39,634 bases of DNA from a virus, in IMG/VR virus record IMGVR_UViG_3300025326_000106, positions 1 to 39,634 of that record; one strand, given 5' to 3'. Below, in pieces: positions 15,699-22,673 of this stretch. Every line of letters starts with the position of its first letter. Within the stretch, counting starts at the first letter, position 1. Both the position numbers and the translations under genes were made by a program. Below the pieces are notes generated by a model. It was not told the origin of the DNA. It searched no databases and saw nothing but the letters and a program-made list of their open reading frames with translations.

Positions 15699-16303
15699 AA
15701 TTTTTTTGCTGTTACCCAAGTCCAGTTTTGATAAATTAAGCCCTTATCGTATTTTGTTATCACTAGGTCGTTCATATTAAGCCACTTAGATACCTCGTCT
15801 AATTGATAGTGGTGGCTCATTGGTTCGTGTTCGTTCCCTTCAATAAATTGGAATCTGAATACACCGTTTTTATTTAGGTGTTTTCCCACCTCTGATATAT
15901 ATGCTTTAATCCCACCTTCGTCTATATGTTGAAAAACCGTAACTGCATAAATAAAATCTGATTGATAATCATTAGGTAACTTTCTCCCTTTGGTGTGCTG
16001 AAAACCTAAATTATTAACACTAGCTTCGATATTTTTAGCTCTGTTTTTAGCAATGTTTAACAAACCTTCTGATATATCAATACCTAGAACATTAGCTTGA
16101 GAAAATTTTAAAGCCGTGGGTATAGCCAATCTACCAACACCACAACCAATTTCTAATATAGCTTTTGGGGCAAAATCAAGGTCTTTAAATAAAATATCGA
16201 TTTCTTCTTCAGTTGATATTTCCTTATCGTGCATTTCGCTATCGACATTTTTTGATTCAGCTTTTTGGTTCCAGTACTGTCTTTCAAAATTAACTCTTTT
16301 CAT
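15695..16303 (-). CDS. Class I AdoMet methyltransferase
   Basis: 202 aa. AILEIGCGVGRLAIPTAL (about 48-65) is motif I and LGIDISEGLLNIAK motif II; FIYAVTVFQHIDEGG matches the UbiE/COQ5-like motif IV region. Likely a small-molecule or sugar O- or N-methyltransferase. Linked by overlaps to FkbM genes on both sides. Confidence 0.82.
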   Translation of the reverse strand: MKRVNFERQYWNQKAESKNVDSEMHDKEISTEEEIDILFKDLDFAPKAILEIGCGVGRLAIPTALKFSQANVLGIDISEGLLNIAKNRAKNIEASVNNLGFQHTKGRKLPNDYQSDFIYAVTVFQHIDEGGIKAYISEVGKHLNKNGVFRFQFIEGNEHEPMSHHYQLDEVSKWLNMNDLVITKYDKGLIYQNWTWVTAKKL

Positions 16304-17036
16304 AAAATAAATGAACCTCGTGTTGGTAATCTAGTAAGGTTTCTTTATACCCAAAGGCTTTAATCCAATTTCTTAAATCGGTTAGGTACTCTTTATATTG
16401 GTGGAACATAAACTCTGGATGGCCACTAAGCCATATTTTAGGCTTGTGATTTCTTATAGTTTGTTCTGCTCCCCTTAAAACTTTCCACTCGCTGCCCTCT
16501 ACGTCAAGAATAATTGCTGTCGGTGGTTTTAATCTTTTCGCTGTATTATCGATTTTATATTGTGGTAATCCATCTGCTTCTAAATATAATTCGCTAAACC
16601 CGTGTGCTTTTACAATTTTACCTTGTGAAAATATAGGCCAAGTATCTTTGCCATTTGCCCAGCCTATACCTTCGTATAATTCTTTATCGGGATTTTTTGG
16701 TATTTGTTTTTCAACACTGCTTGCAAACCCAGCTAAAAGCCCCAATGGGCGTTTCAATTTGTTTGCTTTCCATACCGCTTTTATAACTGGCCAAGCCTTG
16801 TGGTTAGGTTCGTACAAGACAACTTCCGCCCCCCACATTTGACACAAGGCTGGCATCTCGCCCAACTCCGCACCAACGTAATAAACTACATCACCTTCAC
16901 CAATATACTCGTGCATTGAACTTAATCTTTTCTTTTCCCAACCTTGCTTGGTAAACCATTCTAGCCTAGCCGCCCTATGTTCTGGTAGTTTAATTTTAAA
17001 CTGACCATTTATTAAAGTATCAATCATTTTTACCAT
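16290..17036 (-). CDS. FkbM-family methyltransferase, second copy
   Basis: 248 aa. VVYYVGAELGEMPALCQMWG is a divergent motif I and ILDVEGSEWKVLRGAEQTI the FkbM signature. It is clearly distinct from the gene at 15027, so the two probably methylate different positions or sugars. Start could be M1 or M4. A 48-bp gap separates it from the CgeB-like gene, in which I see only a 25-codon frame. Confidence 0.8.
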   Translation of the reverse strand: MVKMIDTLINGQFKIKLPEHRAARLEWFTKQGWEKKRLSSMHEYIGEGDVVYYVGAELGEMPALCQMWGAEVVLYEPNHKAWPVIKAVWKANKLKRPLGLLAGFASSVEKQIPKNPDKELYEGIGWANGKDTWPIFSQGKIVKAHGFSELYLEADGLPQYKIDNTAKRLKPPTAIILDVEGSEWKVLRGAEQTIRNHKPKIWLSGHPEFMFHQYKEYLTDLRNWIKAFGYKETLLDYQHEVHLFYEKS

Positions 17037-17084
17037 TTATGTTTTCTTTCTTCTCTTACTACTCTGGGTTTATAAAAATTATCT

Positions 17085-18038
17085 TCAATTGTTTTTGGGA
17101 ACTCCATTTATTACCTCCAATATTTTAGCCCACCTTTGTAAATAAGTGTGGTCTCTTTTTGTTCTTTCCGATCCTGCCCTTCTAATCTCCTCCCGTTCCT
17201 TTTTGTTTTCAACATAGTAATCAATCTTAGATTTTAAATCTTTGAAATCACCAAACTTAAAAGTAACAATTTCTTTTCCTATCTCGAAAAAATCCTCAAT
17301 CCCTTTGATATACGGGTGGATAATAAAGCCGCCTCGGCCTGTCGTCTCAAAGATACGGTCACTTAGGTAGTTGGGGTAATCAAAGTTTAAACACAAGGTA
17401 TCGCCGATAACTACTTTAGATTCAGCATAAATCATATTCAACTCGTGTCCTCTAACCACCTTGATACCGTCACCACCATAATGAAAAAACCTTTGACCGT
17501 AGGTTTCTCTAAGCCAATCAACAAGCTGTGGTCGCCACTGCCACTCAGGATGATAACCTCGGCTGCCTACAAACACCACATCCTTATTTTGATTAACATT
17601 TTGGTTTAGATAACACTCTTGGTCAAATACTCCTGCCGCTAAATAATGACCTTTAACCGGCGTGTTTTTATTAAGCCAGTTGGCCATGTTCTTGTCGGCA
17701 GTAAAGAAATGTTGGATATTCCAGTAGTCCTCTGTTTCCATCTCCTTTTGTCTTTGAATCCCAAACCATAAATCCAGATGATAAGTCAAGGTTGGTATAT
17801 TACGGCTTTTCAATAATTTTAATAACTCTCGCATTGTTAAGACTCCGGGAGTATTCCACCCATGAGTATGTACCCAAACAAATAAATCTGACCTGGAAGC
17901 GACCTCAAAAATCAATTCGCTGGTAGTGTTTCTTTCTTGCAGCTTAATAACTTCGTGACCAAGAGATTCTAAAGATTTAACATGGTGACTCTCGCTACTA
18001 AAATCTACACCGAAATTTCCTAAAAATGTTATTTTCAT
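17085..18038 (-). CDS. CgeB-like glycosyltransferase (family 1/GT-B)
   Basis: 317 aa. Starts MKITFLGNFGVDFSSESHHV; the C-terminal half has VVIGDTLCLNFDYPNYLSDR then IFETTGRGGFIIHPYIKGIE, the signature of CgeB/DUF3880-type transferases, followed by KKEREEIRRAGSERTKRDHT, typical of the family end. AGAGGAT precedes the ATG. First gene of the glycan cassette in the direction of transcription, so perhaps it adds the first sugar to the acceptor; that is inference. Confidence 0.83.
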   Translation of the reverse strand: MKITFLGNFGVDFSSESHHVKSLESLGHEVIKLQERNTTSELIFEVASRSDLFVWVHTHGWNTPGVLTMRELLKLLKSRNIPTLTYHLDLWFGIQRQKEMETEDYWNIQHFFTADKNMANWLNKNTPVKGHYLAAGVFDQECYLNQNVNQNKDVVFVGSRGYHPEWQWRPQLVDWLRETYGQRFFHYGGDGIKVVRGHELNMIYAESKVVIGDTLCLNFDYPNYLSDRIFETTGRGGFIIHPYIKGIEDFFEIGKEIVTFKFGDFKDLKSKIDYYVENKKEREEIRRAGSERTKRDHTYLQRWAKILEVINGVPKNN

Positions 18039-18095
18039 TCTTTATCCTCTAAATTACTTTTCTTTGGTTTCATAATAAACCTGCAAGGATACCCA

Positions 18096-18689
18096 CTAAT
18101 TTATTTGTGGGAGGAATTGCAGCCTTTCTTTGTTTGCTTGATAAAATGCTCGAGCAAACCCTTGTGGGGTAATTGCTCTCCTATCGGCTACTGTCAGCCC
18201 TTTGAACTTAGGTAGTGGTCTTGTATTTTGCATTGAGTCCCTTACTTCTTTTGGTGTCAAAGTAACTGGCTTTCTTACTGGGAAGTTGAAGTATCCCCAT
18301 AAATCTGTTCTCTTTTTGTATCTATCTCCAAAGTCATAAGGTTGAAAGATAAATGGTGGTTTACCTAGAAATTGTCTAAGGTAGGCTGTAGGGTTCTCTA
18401 ATGCCCAGAACTTCAAGTCTCCTCTTGCTCTGGCAGCCCAGATTAGTTCCAAACAGGCTTTCACTACTTCCATACCTTTCTCAAAATCTCTTGGAGTCTT
18501 TGCAGTTGTTCTTGCTAAACTAAACATTGTGCAAGGTGGGGCAGCTAGTATGCCCACAACTGGTTCTTCTGGTAGTTTGTAAGTCATAACATCATATTCT
18601 GGTAAGGTAACATTGATAACTTTATAACCTGCTTCTACCCAAGGCTTACTCCAACTTCCTGTTCCTCCGCATAAGTCTAGGATAACCAC
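18096..18689 (-). CDS. Short C5-cytosine methyltransferase-like protein
   Basis: 197 aa. LDLCGGTGSWSKPWVEAGY is motif I, APPCTMFSLAR motif IV with the catalytic Pro-Cys, and ALENPTAYL corresponds to motif VI (ENP in place of the usual ENV). Active C5 enzymes are normally 300 aa or more with a target-recognition domain; that part is missing, so it is a minimal form, may need a partner, or may act on a nucleotide. GTG start, sharing one base with the previous TAG (TAGTG). Confidence 0.75.
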   Translation of the reverse strand: MVILDLCGGTGSWSKPWVEAGYKVINVTLPEYDVMTYKLPEEPVVGILAAPPCTMFSLARTTAKTPRDFEKGMEVVKACLELIWAARARGDLKFWALENPTAYLRQFLGKPPFIFQPYDFGDRYKKRTDLWGYFNFPVRKPVTLTPKEVRDSMQNTRPLPKFKGLTVADRRAITPQGFARAFYQANKERLQFLPQIN

Positions 18690-18781
18690 TAGAATAAACT
18701 CCCTTGGGTAAAATCACCAATCTTTTGCTTTGGGTTTCCAAAGACACTATATTCAAATACGTCTTTTCCCTGTTGCTCCAT
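18689..18781 (-). CDS. Very small protein, 30 aa
   Basis: MEQQGKDVFEYSVFGNPKQK and a further 10 residues, ending in TAG that overlaps the GTG of the methyltransferase gene. This is the same TAGTG junction as between the genes at 33607, which supports translation. No ribosome site. Role unknown. Confidence 0.4.
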   Translation of the reverse strand: MEQQGKDVFEYSVFGNPKQKIGDFTQGSLF

Positions 18782-18807
18782 AATGTAGCGTTTGACTGCC
18801 TCTTGGG

Positions 18808-18835
18808 GTGGCTACCTGTGCCTGCAAGTAGCCAC
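18808..18835 (-). other. Hairpin, 8-bp perfect stem
   Basis: gtggctac (18808-18815) pairs with gtagccac (18828-18835) around a 12-nt loop, between the 50-aa zinc-finger gene and the 30-aa frame. No T-run follows on either strand, so it is more likely an RNA-stability or processing hairpin than a terminator. Confidence 0.55.
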
Positions 18836-18845
18836 GCTAAAAAGA

Positions 18846-18998
18846 TTACTTCCTATGGTAATTGCAAAACTTTTTATTTGTCTTAGAAACTGGTTTCCCA
18901 CATTCAATACATAAACCAACCCTAAGGTTTCTTAATTGGTATTTTCTCTGCCTACTAACGTTTAAATTTGTAAACTTATCAATAATTTTAACTGGCAT
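18846..18998 (-). CDS. Small zinc-binding protein, 50 aa
   Basis: CIECG near residues 30-34 and CNYH near 45-48 make a Cys3-His zinc site after a basic helix (VSRQRKYQLRNLR). Starts 2 nt after the previous stop. Another member of this genome's set of tiny zinc proteins. Confidence 0.6.
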   Translation of the reverse strand: MPVKIIDKFTNLNVSRQRKYQLRNLRVGLCIECGKPVSKTNKKFCNYHRK

Positions 18999-19000
18999 AC

Positions 19001-19099
19001 TTAACTAAACACCCCATAAACTATCCAAACTAATAATAAAATTAAACTTACTGCGACTATCGTATTTGCGACCTTATCCTCCTGGCCATCTTGATTCAA
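19001..19099 (-). CDS. Single-span membrane peptide, 32 aa, TTG start
   Basis: NQDGQEDKVAN then TIVAVSLILLLVWIVYGVFS: an acidic head and one hydrophobic span. The start is TTG overlapping the previous TGA as TTGA, with GGGGAGG four bases upstream, a strong ribosome site that would otherwise have no gene. Role unknown. Confidence 0.55.
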   Translation of the reverse strand: MNQDGQEDKVANTIVAVSLILLLVWIVYGVFS

Positions 19100-19377
19100 A
19101 CTAGCCTCCCCTGCCCTCGGCTTTCCATCTCTTTTATTTTTTCCAATCTTTTGTCTACTCGCCAATCTTTTGTTTGCTTACCAAATTCTTTATAATCCAA
19201 AACGTATTTCCAAACATTATCCTTAACCCTAATCGTTTTGATGTTATAACCATTCTCCCTTAACTCATCCAACCTAGCCTTATAATTAAGAATAAAGTTT
19301 TGAGGAAACTCATAATTACAAACGCCCTCTTGTCCTCGCACTCTTAACATAGAGATAATTTTTTGTTTTTGCGTCAA
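19096..19377 (-). CDS. Winged-helix-like protein, 93 aa
   Basis: TQKQKIISMLRVRGQEGVCN and YKARLDELRENGYNIKTIRV, then WKYVLDY, match the helix-helix-wing layout of small phage HTH proteins. C-terminus basic. Overlaps the previous stop by 4 nt. Possibly a regulator or replication accessory. Confidence 0.55.
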   Translation of the reverse strand: MTQKQKIISMLRVRGQEGVCNYEFPQNFILNYKARLDELRENGYNIKTIRVKDNVWKYVLDYKEFGKQTKDWRVDKRLEKIKEMESRGQGRLV

Positions 19378-19730
19378 TCTAGTTTCTCCTTTATCTTGTC
19401 AATAAACTGCTCAACTTTTTGTCTATAAAAAGTATCAAAGTCACTGGTCTTTTCGGTTTGTTCCCAAAGTACAAACAATACGGCTCTCAATCTTTGGCTT
19501 GGTGTCTTCTCGCCTCTTTCAACCCTTTCTTTAGTAACTTGTATATCCTCTGGCAATATTTCTCTTTCAGCCATTACGGCCCAAACTTCTTTACCTTTAA
19601 GACTGCTGAGCAATCCTGCTTCTGGTGGGGTCAATTCTCTAGTGTGTAATTTCAGCCCCCAGCCTCTATCGGCCATTGATTCAATTTTTTCTATTATTAC
19701 TGGAACTTGAAAGAGATTACTCATCTTCAA
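19374..19730 (-). CDS. Hypothetical protein, 118 aa
   Basis: Predicted mixed alpha/beta: VPVIIEKIESMADRGWGLKL, SLKGKEVWAVMAER, then a helical tail with TPSQRLRAVLFVLWEQ. It follows the annealing-protein genes and may belong to the recombination or replication set. Not recognised as a known family. Overlaps both neighbours. Confidence 0.6.
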   Translation of the reverse strand: MKMSNLFQVPVIIEKIESMADRGWGLKLHTRELTPPEAGLLSSLKGKEVWAVMAEREILPEDIQVTKERVERGEKTPSQRLRAVLFVLWEQTEKTSDFDTFYRQKVEQFIDKIKEKLD

Positions 19731-19905
19731 AATTTATAGCCATTGTAAGTTCTGTATCGTCTTTCAGAACTTCCAAAACGTCTTTTGCACCTGCTAAATA
19801 TATATCTGCCATAGCTCTCGCCCCTACATGGGGATGTCTTTCGGCTAAGGTCTTAATTGTTTTGTCAGATTTTTTATCGAAATCCCAGACTTCTTTAAAC
19901 TCCAT
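19717..19905 (-). CDS. Hypothetical protein, 62 aa
   Basis: MEFKEVWDFDKKSDKTIKTL..., acidic, helical, no recognised motif. Overlaps the ERF-like gene end by 11 nt and the next start by 14 nt, so it is probably co-translated with the annealing protein. Confidence 0.55.
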   Translation of the reverse strand: MEFKEVWDFDKKSDKTIKTLAERHPHVGARAMADIYLAGAKDVLEVLKDDTELTMAINFEDE

Positions 19906-20479
19906 CTGCCTCCTTTGCTGGCATTAAATTCCTTTGGGCAATTTTAATCCGTTCCATAACCCCTGACTTCTCCTCAAAGGTCAAGGTTTTATATTCTTGG
20001 CTTTGCATTATGGTATTTATATCCTCAAATGTCTTAGCCTTAACCACCTGGCTAAATATTTCTTTATACTTAGGGTTATCACTACCGTGGAAGCCAATCA
20101 CTTTACCTTCCCTACCTTGTGCGTGCATAACCTCCTCTGCCGAAGCAATACCGCCAATCAACCCAAAACCAGCAAAACCCAACGCCCTACCTATAGCCGA
20201 GGTTTCAGCAACCTCAAACGGGCTTGTTCCCTCTACACCTTGAGCATCAAAATAGCTTACAGCATGGCCGTTATAAACCTTGCTATCAATCTCAACCGTA
20301 GCTTTGAATAATACGCTGTTGTCCCTTACCTCAAAGTTTGTGGTTATACTTAGTGATTCGTGGGTATCACGGTGGGCCTCAATTAGCCTACCAGCCACCA
20401 TCATATATTTTTTTCCTTTAATATCTACTATGTAATCTTCTGGTTTAACTTGAGGTTTGGTTTTTTCTTCTTCAGGCAT
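19895..20479 (-). CDS. ERF-like single-strand DNA annealing protein
   Basis: 194 aa. The core (about 35-120) has VRDNSVLFKATVEIDSKVYN, GTSPFEVAETSAIGRALGFA and GFGLIGGIASAEEV, the ERF-superfamily pattern in which conserved Ala, Gly and Arg residues form the subunit core. These proteins anneal complementary strands for phage recombination. A TTG at 20504-20506 would add nine residues, but GGAGG four bases before the ATG at 20479 fixes this start. No partner exonuclease is visible. Confidence 0.75.
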   Translation of the reverse strand: MPEEEKTKPQVKPEDYIVDIKGKKYMMVAGRLIEAHRDTHESLSITTNFEVRDNSVLFKATVEIDSKVYNGHAVSYFDAQGVEGTSPFEVAETSAIGRALGFAGFGLIGGIASAEEVMHAQGREGKVIGFHGSDNPKYKEIFSQVVKAKTFEDINTIMQSQEYKTLTFEEKSGVMERIKIAQRNLMPAKEADGV

Positions 20480-20636
20480 TTGGCCTCCTGTTAAGATATA
20501 CGGCAACCTTACCCAAATTCTGTAGGACCGTATAGGAAATCAAATCGCTGTGGTAAATTGGTAACTCGTCTATTTTATCTCTGACGCTTTCCAACGCCTG
20601 TTCTAAAGTTTGGTAAGTAGCAACTTTAATTTGCAT
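20472..20636 (-). CDS. Hypothetical protein, 54 aa
   Basis: MQIKVATYQTLEQALESVRD..., helical, no motif recognised. Its stop overlaps the ERF-like start by 8 nt, and its start overlaps the zinc-protein stop by 11 nt. Confidence 0.55.
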   Translation of the reverse strand: MQIKVATYQTLEQALESVRDKIDELPIYHSDLISYTVLQNLGKVAVYLNRRPNA

Positions 20637-20862
20637 TTAAACCCCTTTCAGGTAGCTCTACTAAATAACTGGCTCTACAATCTTGACACTTGCCGTGTTT
20701 TCCGAACTCGTCTTTGTATTCCCATTGAATCCGGCCACCGCATTTATAACCAATAAAATCTTCGGGGTCGTCTGCATAATTGGCAACACAAATATTGCCG
20801 TGCAAGGAAACTTCTCTTTCTACTTCGTGGCCTAAAGCCTTTATGTAAAGTTGGGCTAACAT
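20626..20862 (-). CDS. Zinc-binding protein, 78 aa
   Basis: Cys at about 26, 41, 58 and 61 (NICVANY, YKCGGRI, KCQDCRAS) suggest a zinc-ribbon-like fold after a helical N-terminus. It precedes the annealing-protein gene. Unknown role. Confidence 0.6.
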   Translation of the reverse strand: MLAQLYIKALGHEVEREVSLHGNICVANYADDPEDFIGYKCGGRIQWEYKDEFGKHGKCQDCRASYLVELPERGLNAN

Positions 20863-20931
20863 AAATACAACCTTCTTTCCCGAGGCTACCAGCAGGCTTC
20901 GTGTTACCTAACCCACTGATACCCCCGCAAC

Positions 20932-21005
20932 TGCCCTTGTGTAGATTATCATTAGACTGCCATCTAATTTTCAATTTTTAGCACCTGCCATGCAACACAA
21001 GGGCA
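20932..21005 (-). ncRNA. Candidate structured RNA in a gene-free 169-bp gap
   Basis: An 11-bp perfect stem pairs 20932-20942 with 20995-21005 (tgcccttgtgt / acacaagggca) and closes a 74-nt element. Inside are two hairpins: arms 20951-20956 and 20963-20968 (attaga/tctaat), and a short gca/tgc stem. The minus-strand loops of both carry TGGCAG. It is not a tRNA: there is no T-arm or anticodon arm. Could be a regulatory RNA or a leader of the downstream zinc-protein gene. Confidence 0.4.
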
Positions 21006-21031
21006 ACTGTGGTTCTCTCTCCTTCTCCCAT

Positions 21032-21214
21032 TTACCTATTCGCATATTCAGGCAATAGGCTGATCTTGGCTCTCCAGACCGGCAGCATTTTCTTTTGCAG
21101 CCAACTTTCCGCCCCGCCGTAGTTTCTGGCAGAGTAGAAACGGTCAAGAATCTCTTTATCCCTTTGGGTTAAGATGTCGAAAGCCATCAGTTCCCAAACA
21201 CTCCCTGGTTTCAT
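21032..21214 (-). CDS. Hypothetical protein, 60 aa
   Basis: MKPGSVWELMAFDILTQRDK..., helical. GGGAGG five bases upstream makes the start secure. A promoter-like pair lies 20-50 bp upstream, so this may be the first gene of a transcript. No family recognised. Confidence 0.65.
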   Translation of the reverse strand: MKPGSVWELMAFDILTQRDKEILDRFYSARNYGGAESWLQKKMLPVWRAKISLLPEYANR

Positions 21215-21234
21215 TCTTACCTCCCTTCTCCAAG

Positions 21235-21264
21235 ATTATATCCTGGTAAGCTAGTTGCTTACAA
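21235..21264 (-). promoter_or_regulatory. Promoter-like pair with overlapping inverted repeat
   Basis: Minus strand: TTGTAA (21264-21259), 18-bp spacer, TATAAT (21240-21235). A perfect inverted repeat gtaagc/gcttac (21246-21251 and 21257-21262, 5-nt loop) covers the -35 and the spacer, a typical place for a repressor. The neighbouring HTH gene (21397-21567) is a candidate binder. The rest of the 21215-21396 gap holds only a ggtgg/ccacc hairpin. Confidence 0.5.
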
Positions 21265-21396
21265 CGAACACTGGCAAAATGTCGTCCGAGGGCTGAAAGG
21301 TGGGCCACAAGCCACCGCCTTTGGCAACCAGCTATCAAGCGACAATCTCCTAATCTCAATCCTACAAACCAATCTTAATACAACCGCAAGGGCTTG

Positions 21397-21567
21397 TCAA
21401 CCCCCTAGTTTAGCCTTATAGTTTCTATACCTCTTGTGTACTGCTTGCCTAGAAACATTAAATTGGGGCATCTTGGATATTTCATCGAAGGTATAACCCT
21501 GGATGTCGTGCAAAGCAACTATCAAGCTTTGTTCCCGTTCGTGCTTTCTTCTTCTTGGTTCTTCCAT
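21397..21567 (-). CDS. Small HTH DNA-binding protein, 56 aa
   Basis: A basic N-terminus (EEPRRRKHEREQ) is followed by an HTH resembling sigma region 4 or a resolvase-type HTH: LIVALHDIQGYTFDEISKM, then FNVSRQAVHKRYRNYKAKLG. About half of most phage regulators in length; a likely transcription regulator of the early region. TATAAT lies at 21574-21579, six bases before the ATG, so the transcript could be leaderless. Confidence 0.65.
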   Translation of the reverse strand: MEEPRRRKHEREQSLIVALHDIQGYTFDEISKMPQFNVSRQAVHKRYRNYKAKLGG

Positions 21568-21574
21568 AGATAAA

Positions 21575-21889
21575 TTATAAACCCTGTGTCAACTTGTTTC
21601 TTATTTCTTCAATTTTTTTCCTAGCTTTTAGTCTTTCCTCCGGTGTTTGCTGGGGATATTTTTCTGGAGCCGTTAGTTGGTTTTCTATTTGTCTGCTTTC
21701 AAGTGACCACGAAACAATATGTGATAATTTAAAACCGCCTTCTTTTAACTCAATGAAGCCCGACTCCCCCTGAATCAACCTTCTTTTTATCTGCTCTAAC
21801 TCCTCGCCGGTAACCTGATATTCTTTTCTTGTAGAAAGCTGGATTGTCCAAAGCTCACGATATTTTGGTATAGCTGTATTTTCTACCAT
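21575..21889 (-). CDS. Hypothetical protein, 104 aa
   Basis: MVENTAIPKYRELWTIQLST then a helical GEELEQIKRRLIQGESGFIE; tail KARKKIEEIRNKLTQ. The frame opens 15 codons earlier, but AAAGGGG eight bases before this ATG supports it. It lies directly after the replication-like gene, so a replication accessory role (loader or ssDNA binder) is possible but unproved. Confidence 0.6.
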   Translation of the reverse strand: MVENTAIPKYRELWTIQLSTRKEYQVTGEELEQIKRRLIQGESGFIELKEGGFKLSHIVSWSLESRQIENQLTAPEKYPQQTPEERLKARKKIEEIRNKLTQGL

Positions 21890-22478
21890 TTTCTTGACCC
21901 CTTTCTTTAATCTTTCTAATATCACGCAATACAAAATTACGCAATGCGGCTTTTAAATCTTTATATCTCTTTCCGCTAGAAGCCACATAATTATCTAAAG
22001 CCTCTTTTTGATAACGTACAAACGCAATAGGTACACCGTATCGTTCTGCTGTTTCCAATAAGTCTTGTTCTGTTAAGGGGGAGATAATAGAGGGGGTTAT
22101 TTCTTTCTTCTTACTTCTTTCTTCTTTAGTAGTGTTAATTTGTTGTATGTTTTGATGTTCGTTTGTTGCATAGTTTGATTGATACTTATCATAATTATTG
22201 ATTGTTATATATGTGTGTTTGTTGTCTGTTTTGATGTTAACCTGGTGTTTAAGTTGTTGTATAAGTAGGTGTCTAACAGTTAGTCGGTTCCAACCCCACC
22301 TTTCGGATAGGTATTTTTGAGTTGTTTTTAGTTCTCCACGCTTACAAAAATCAGTATCTTTATAGTTGGCGAGAAATATTAAGTCTATCCAAGCCTGGCC
22401 TTTACTAAAGGGCCGGTCTTTCCATATCTCATTATCAATTATTTTTCTGAAAACTTTTATCCAGCCGTTATTGTCCAT
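21855..22478 (-). CDS. Replication initiator-like protein (winged helix, DnaD-like)
   Basis: 207 aa. The N-terminus WIKVFRKIIDNEIWKDRPFS then KGQAWIDLIFLANYKD is the usual start of phage replisome-organiser proteins; GELKTTQKYLSERWGWNRLTV is the recognition part of a winged helix. The middle is a low-complexity linker (EERSKKKEITPSI), and the C-terminus LLETAERYGVPIAFVRYQKE and VLRDIRK resembles a short DnaD-type helix bundle. Expected to bind the origin and recruit host helicase. The start at 22478 is chosen over a 244-aa frame because AGAGGG precedes it and the upstream part is a structured leader. First gene of the early operon. Confidence 0.75.
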   Translation of the reverse strand: MDNNGWIKVFRKIIDNEIWKDRPFSKGQAWIDLIFLANYKDTDFCKRGELKTTQKYLSERWGWNRLTVRHLLIQQLKHQVNIKTDNKHTYITINNYDKYQSNYATNEHQNIQQINTTKEERSKKKEITPSIISPLTEQDLLETAERYGVPIAFVRYQKEALDNYVASSGKRYKDLKAALRNFVLRDIRKIKERGQENGRKYSYTKIS

Positions 22479-22574
22479 CAAAAAAGCCCTCTTTATGCTG
22501 CGGGGAGTTGTCACACTCGCTTGCGGAATACCCGCAGCCCAAAGAAGGCTTTTAGTGTGACAGTTTACTTCCGC
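22479..22574 (-). promoter_or_regulatory. Attenuator-like leader with mutually exclusive hairpins
   Basis: Starting about +1 (near 22574), the RNA carries: A agtgtgac (22554-22561), B (22531-22549), A' gtcacact (22510-22517), B' (22486-22504), then six U (22480-22485) and the AUG at 22478. A pairs perfectly with A' (8 bp). B pairs with B' through cccgcagc/gctgcggg and an AAAGA/TCTTT extension with a GGC/GCC base, forming a terminator with U6. A-A' encloses B and B-B' encloses A', so the two cannot coexist as simple hairpins. An inner TGCGG/CCGCA hairpin fits only with A-A'. The GAGG ribosome site is inside B', so the terminator also hides it. Confidence 0.7.
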
Positions 22575-22580
22575 AATCAA

Positions 22581-22609
22581 AATATACACTACTCATTTTC
22601 AAATGTCAA
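22581..22609 (-). promoter_or_regulatory. Consensus promoter for the early leftward operon
   Basis: Minus strand: TTGACA (22609-22604), exactly 17 bp, TATATT (22586-22581). This is the best -35/-10 pair I found in the window, and it faces the attenuator leader and replication gene. Confidence 0.7.
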
Positions 22610-22630
22610 CCTAGTTGTTGTAAAATATAC

Positions 22631-22648
22631 TTTACGAAGCCTCGTAAA
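22631..22648. promoter_or_regulatory. Perfect inverted repeat, possible operator
   Basis: tttacga AGCC tcgtaaa, 7-bp arms and a 4-bp centre, between the leftward promoter and the only rightward gene. It overlaps the region where a rightward promoter (TGTCAA / TATACT, 16-bp spacer) would place its first transcribed bases. It could be an operator or an RNA hairpin in the rightward leader. Confidence 0.5.
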
Positions 22649-22673
22649 ATTCAGGCACGAAAGGAGAAAACAG

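Noticed and set aside
20744-20974. 76-aa minus-strand frame
   Set aside because: Shadow of the zinc-protein gene at 20626-20862, and it runs through the inverted-repeat region.
20932-21005. tRNA gene (74 nt with closed stem)
   Set aside because: No T-arm sequence, anticodon arm or CCA-compatible geometry; the closing stem is 11 bp.
21156-21359. 67-aa minus-strand frame with TTG start
   Set aside because: It overlaps a well-supported gene (21032-21214 with GGGAGG) and covers a promoter and hairpins; no ribosome site and unlikely composition.
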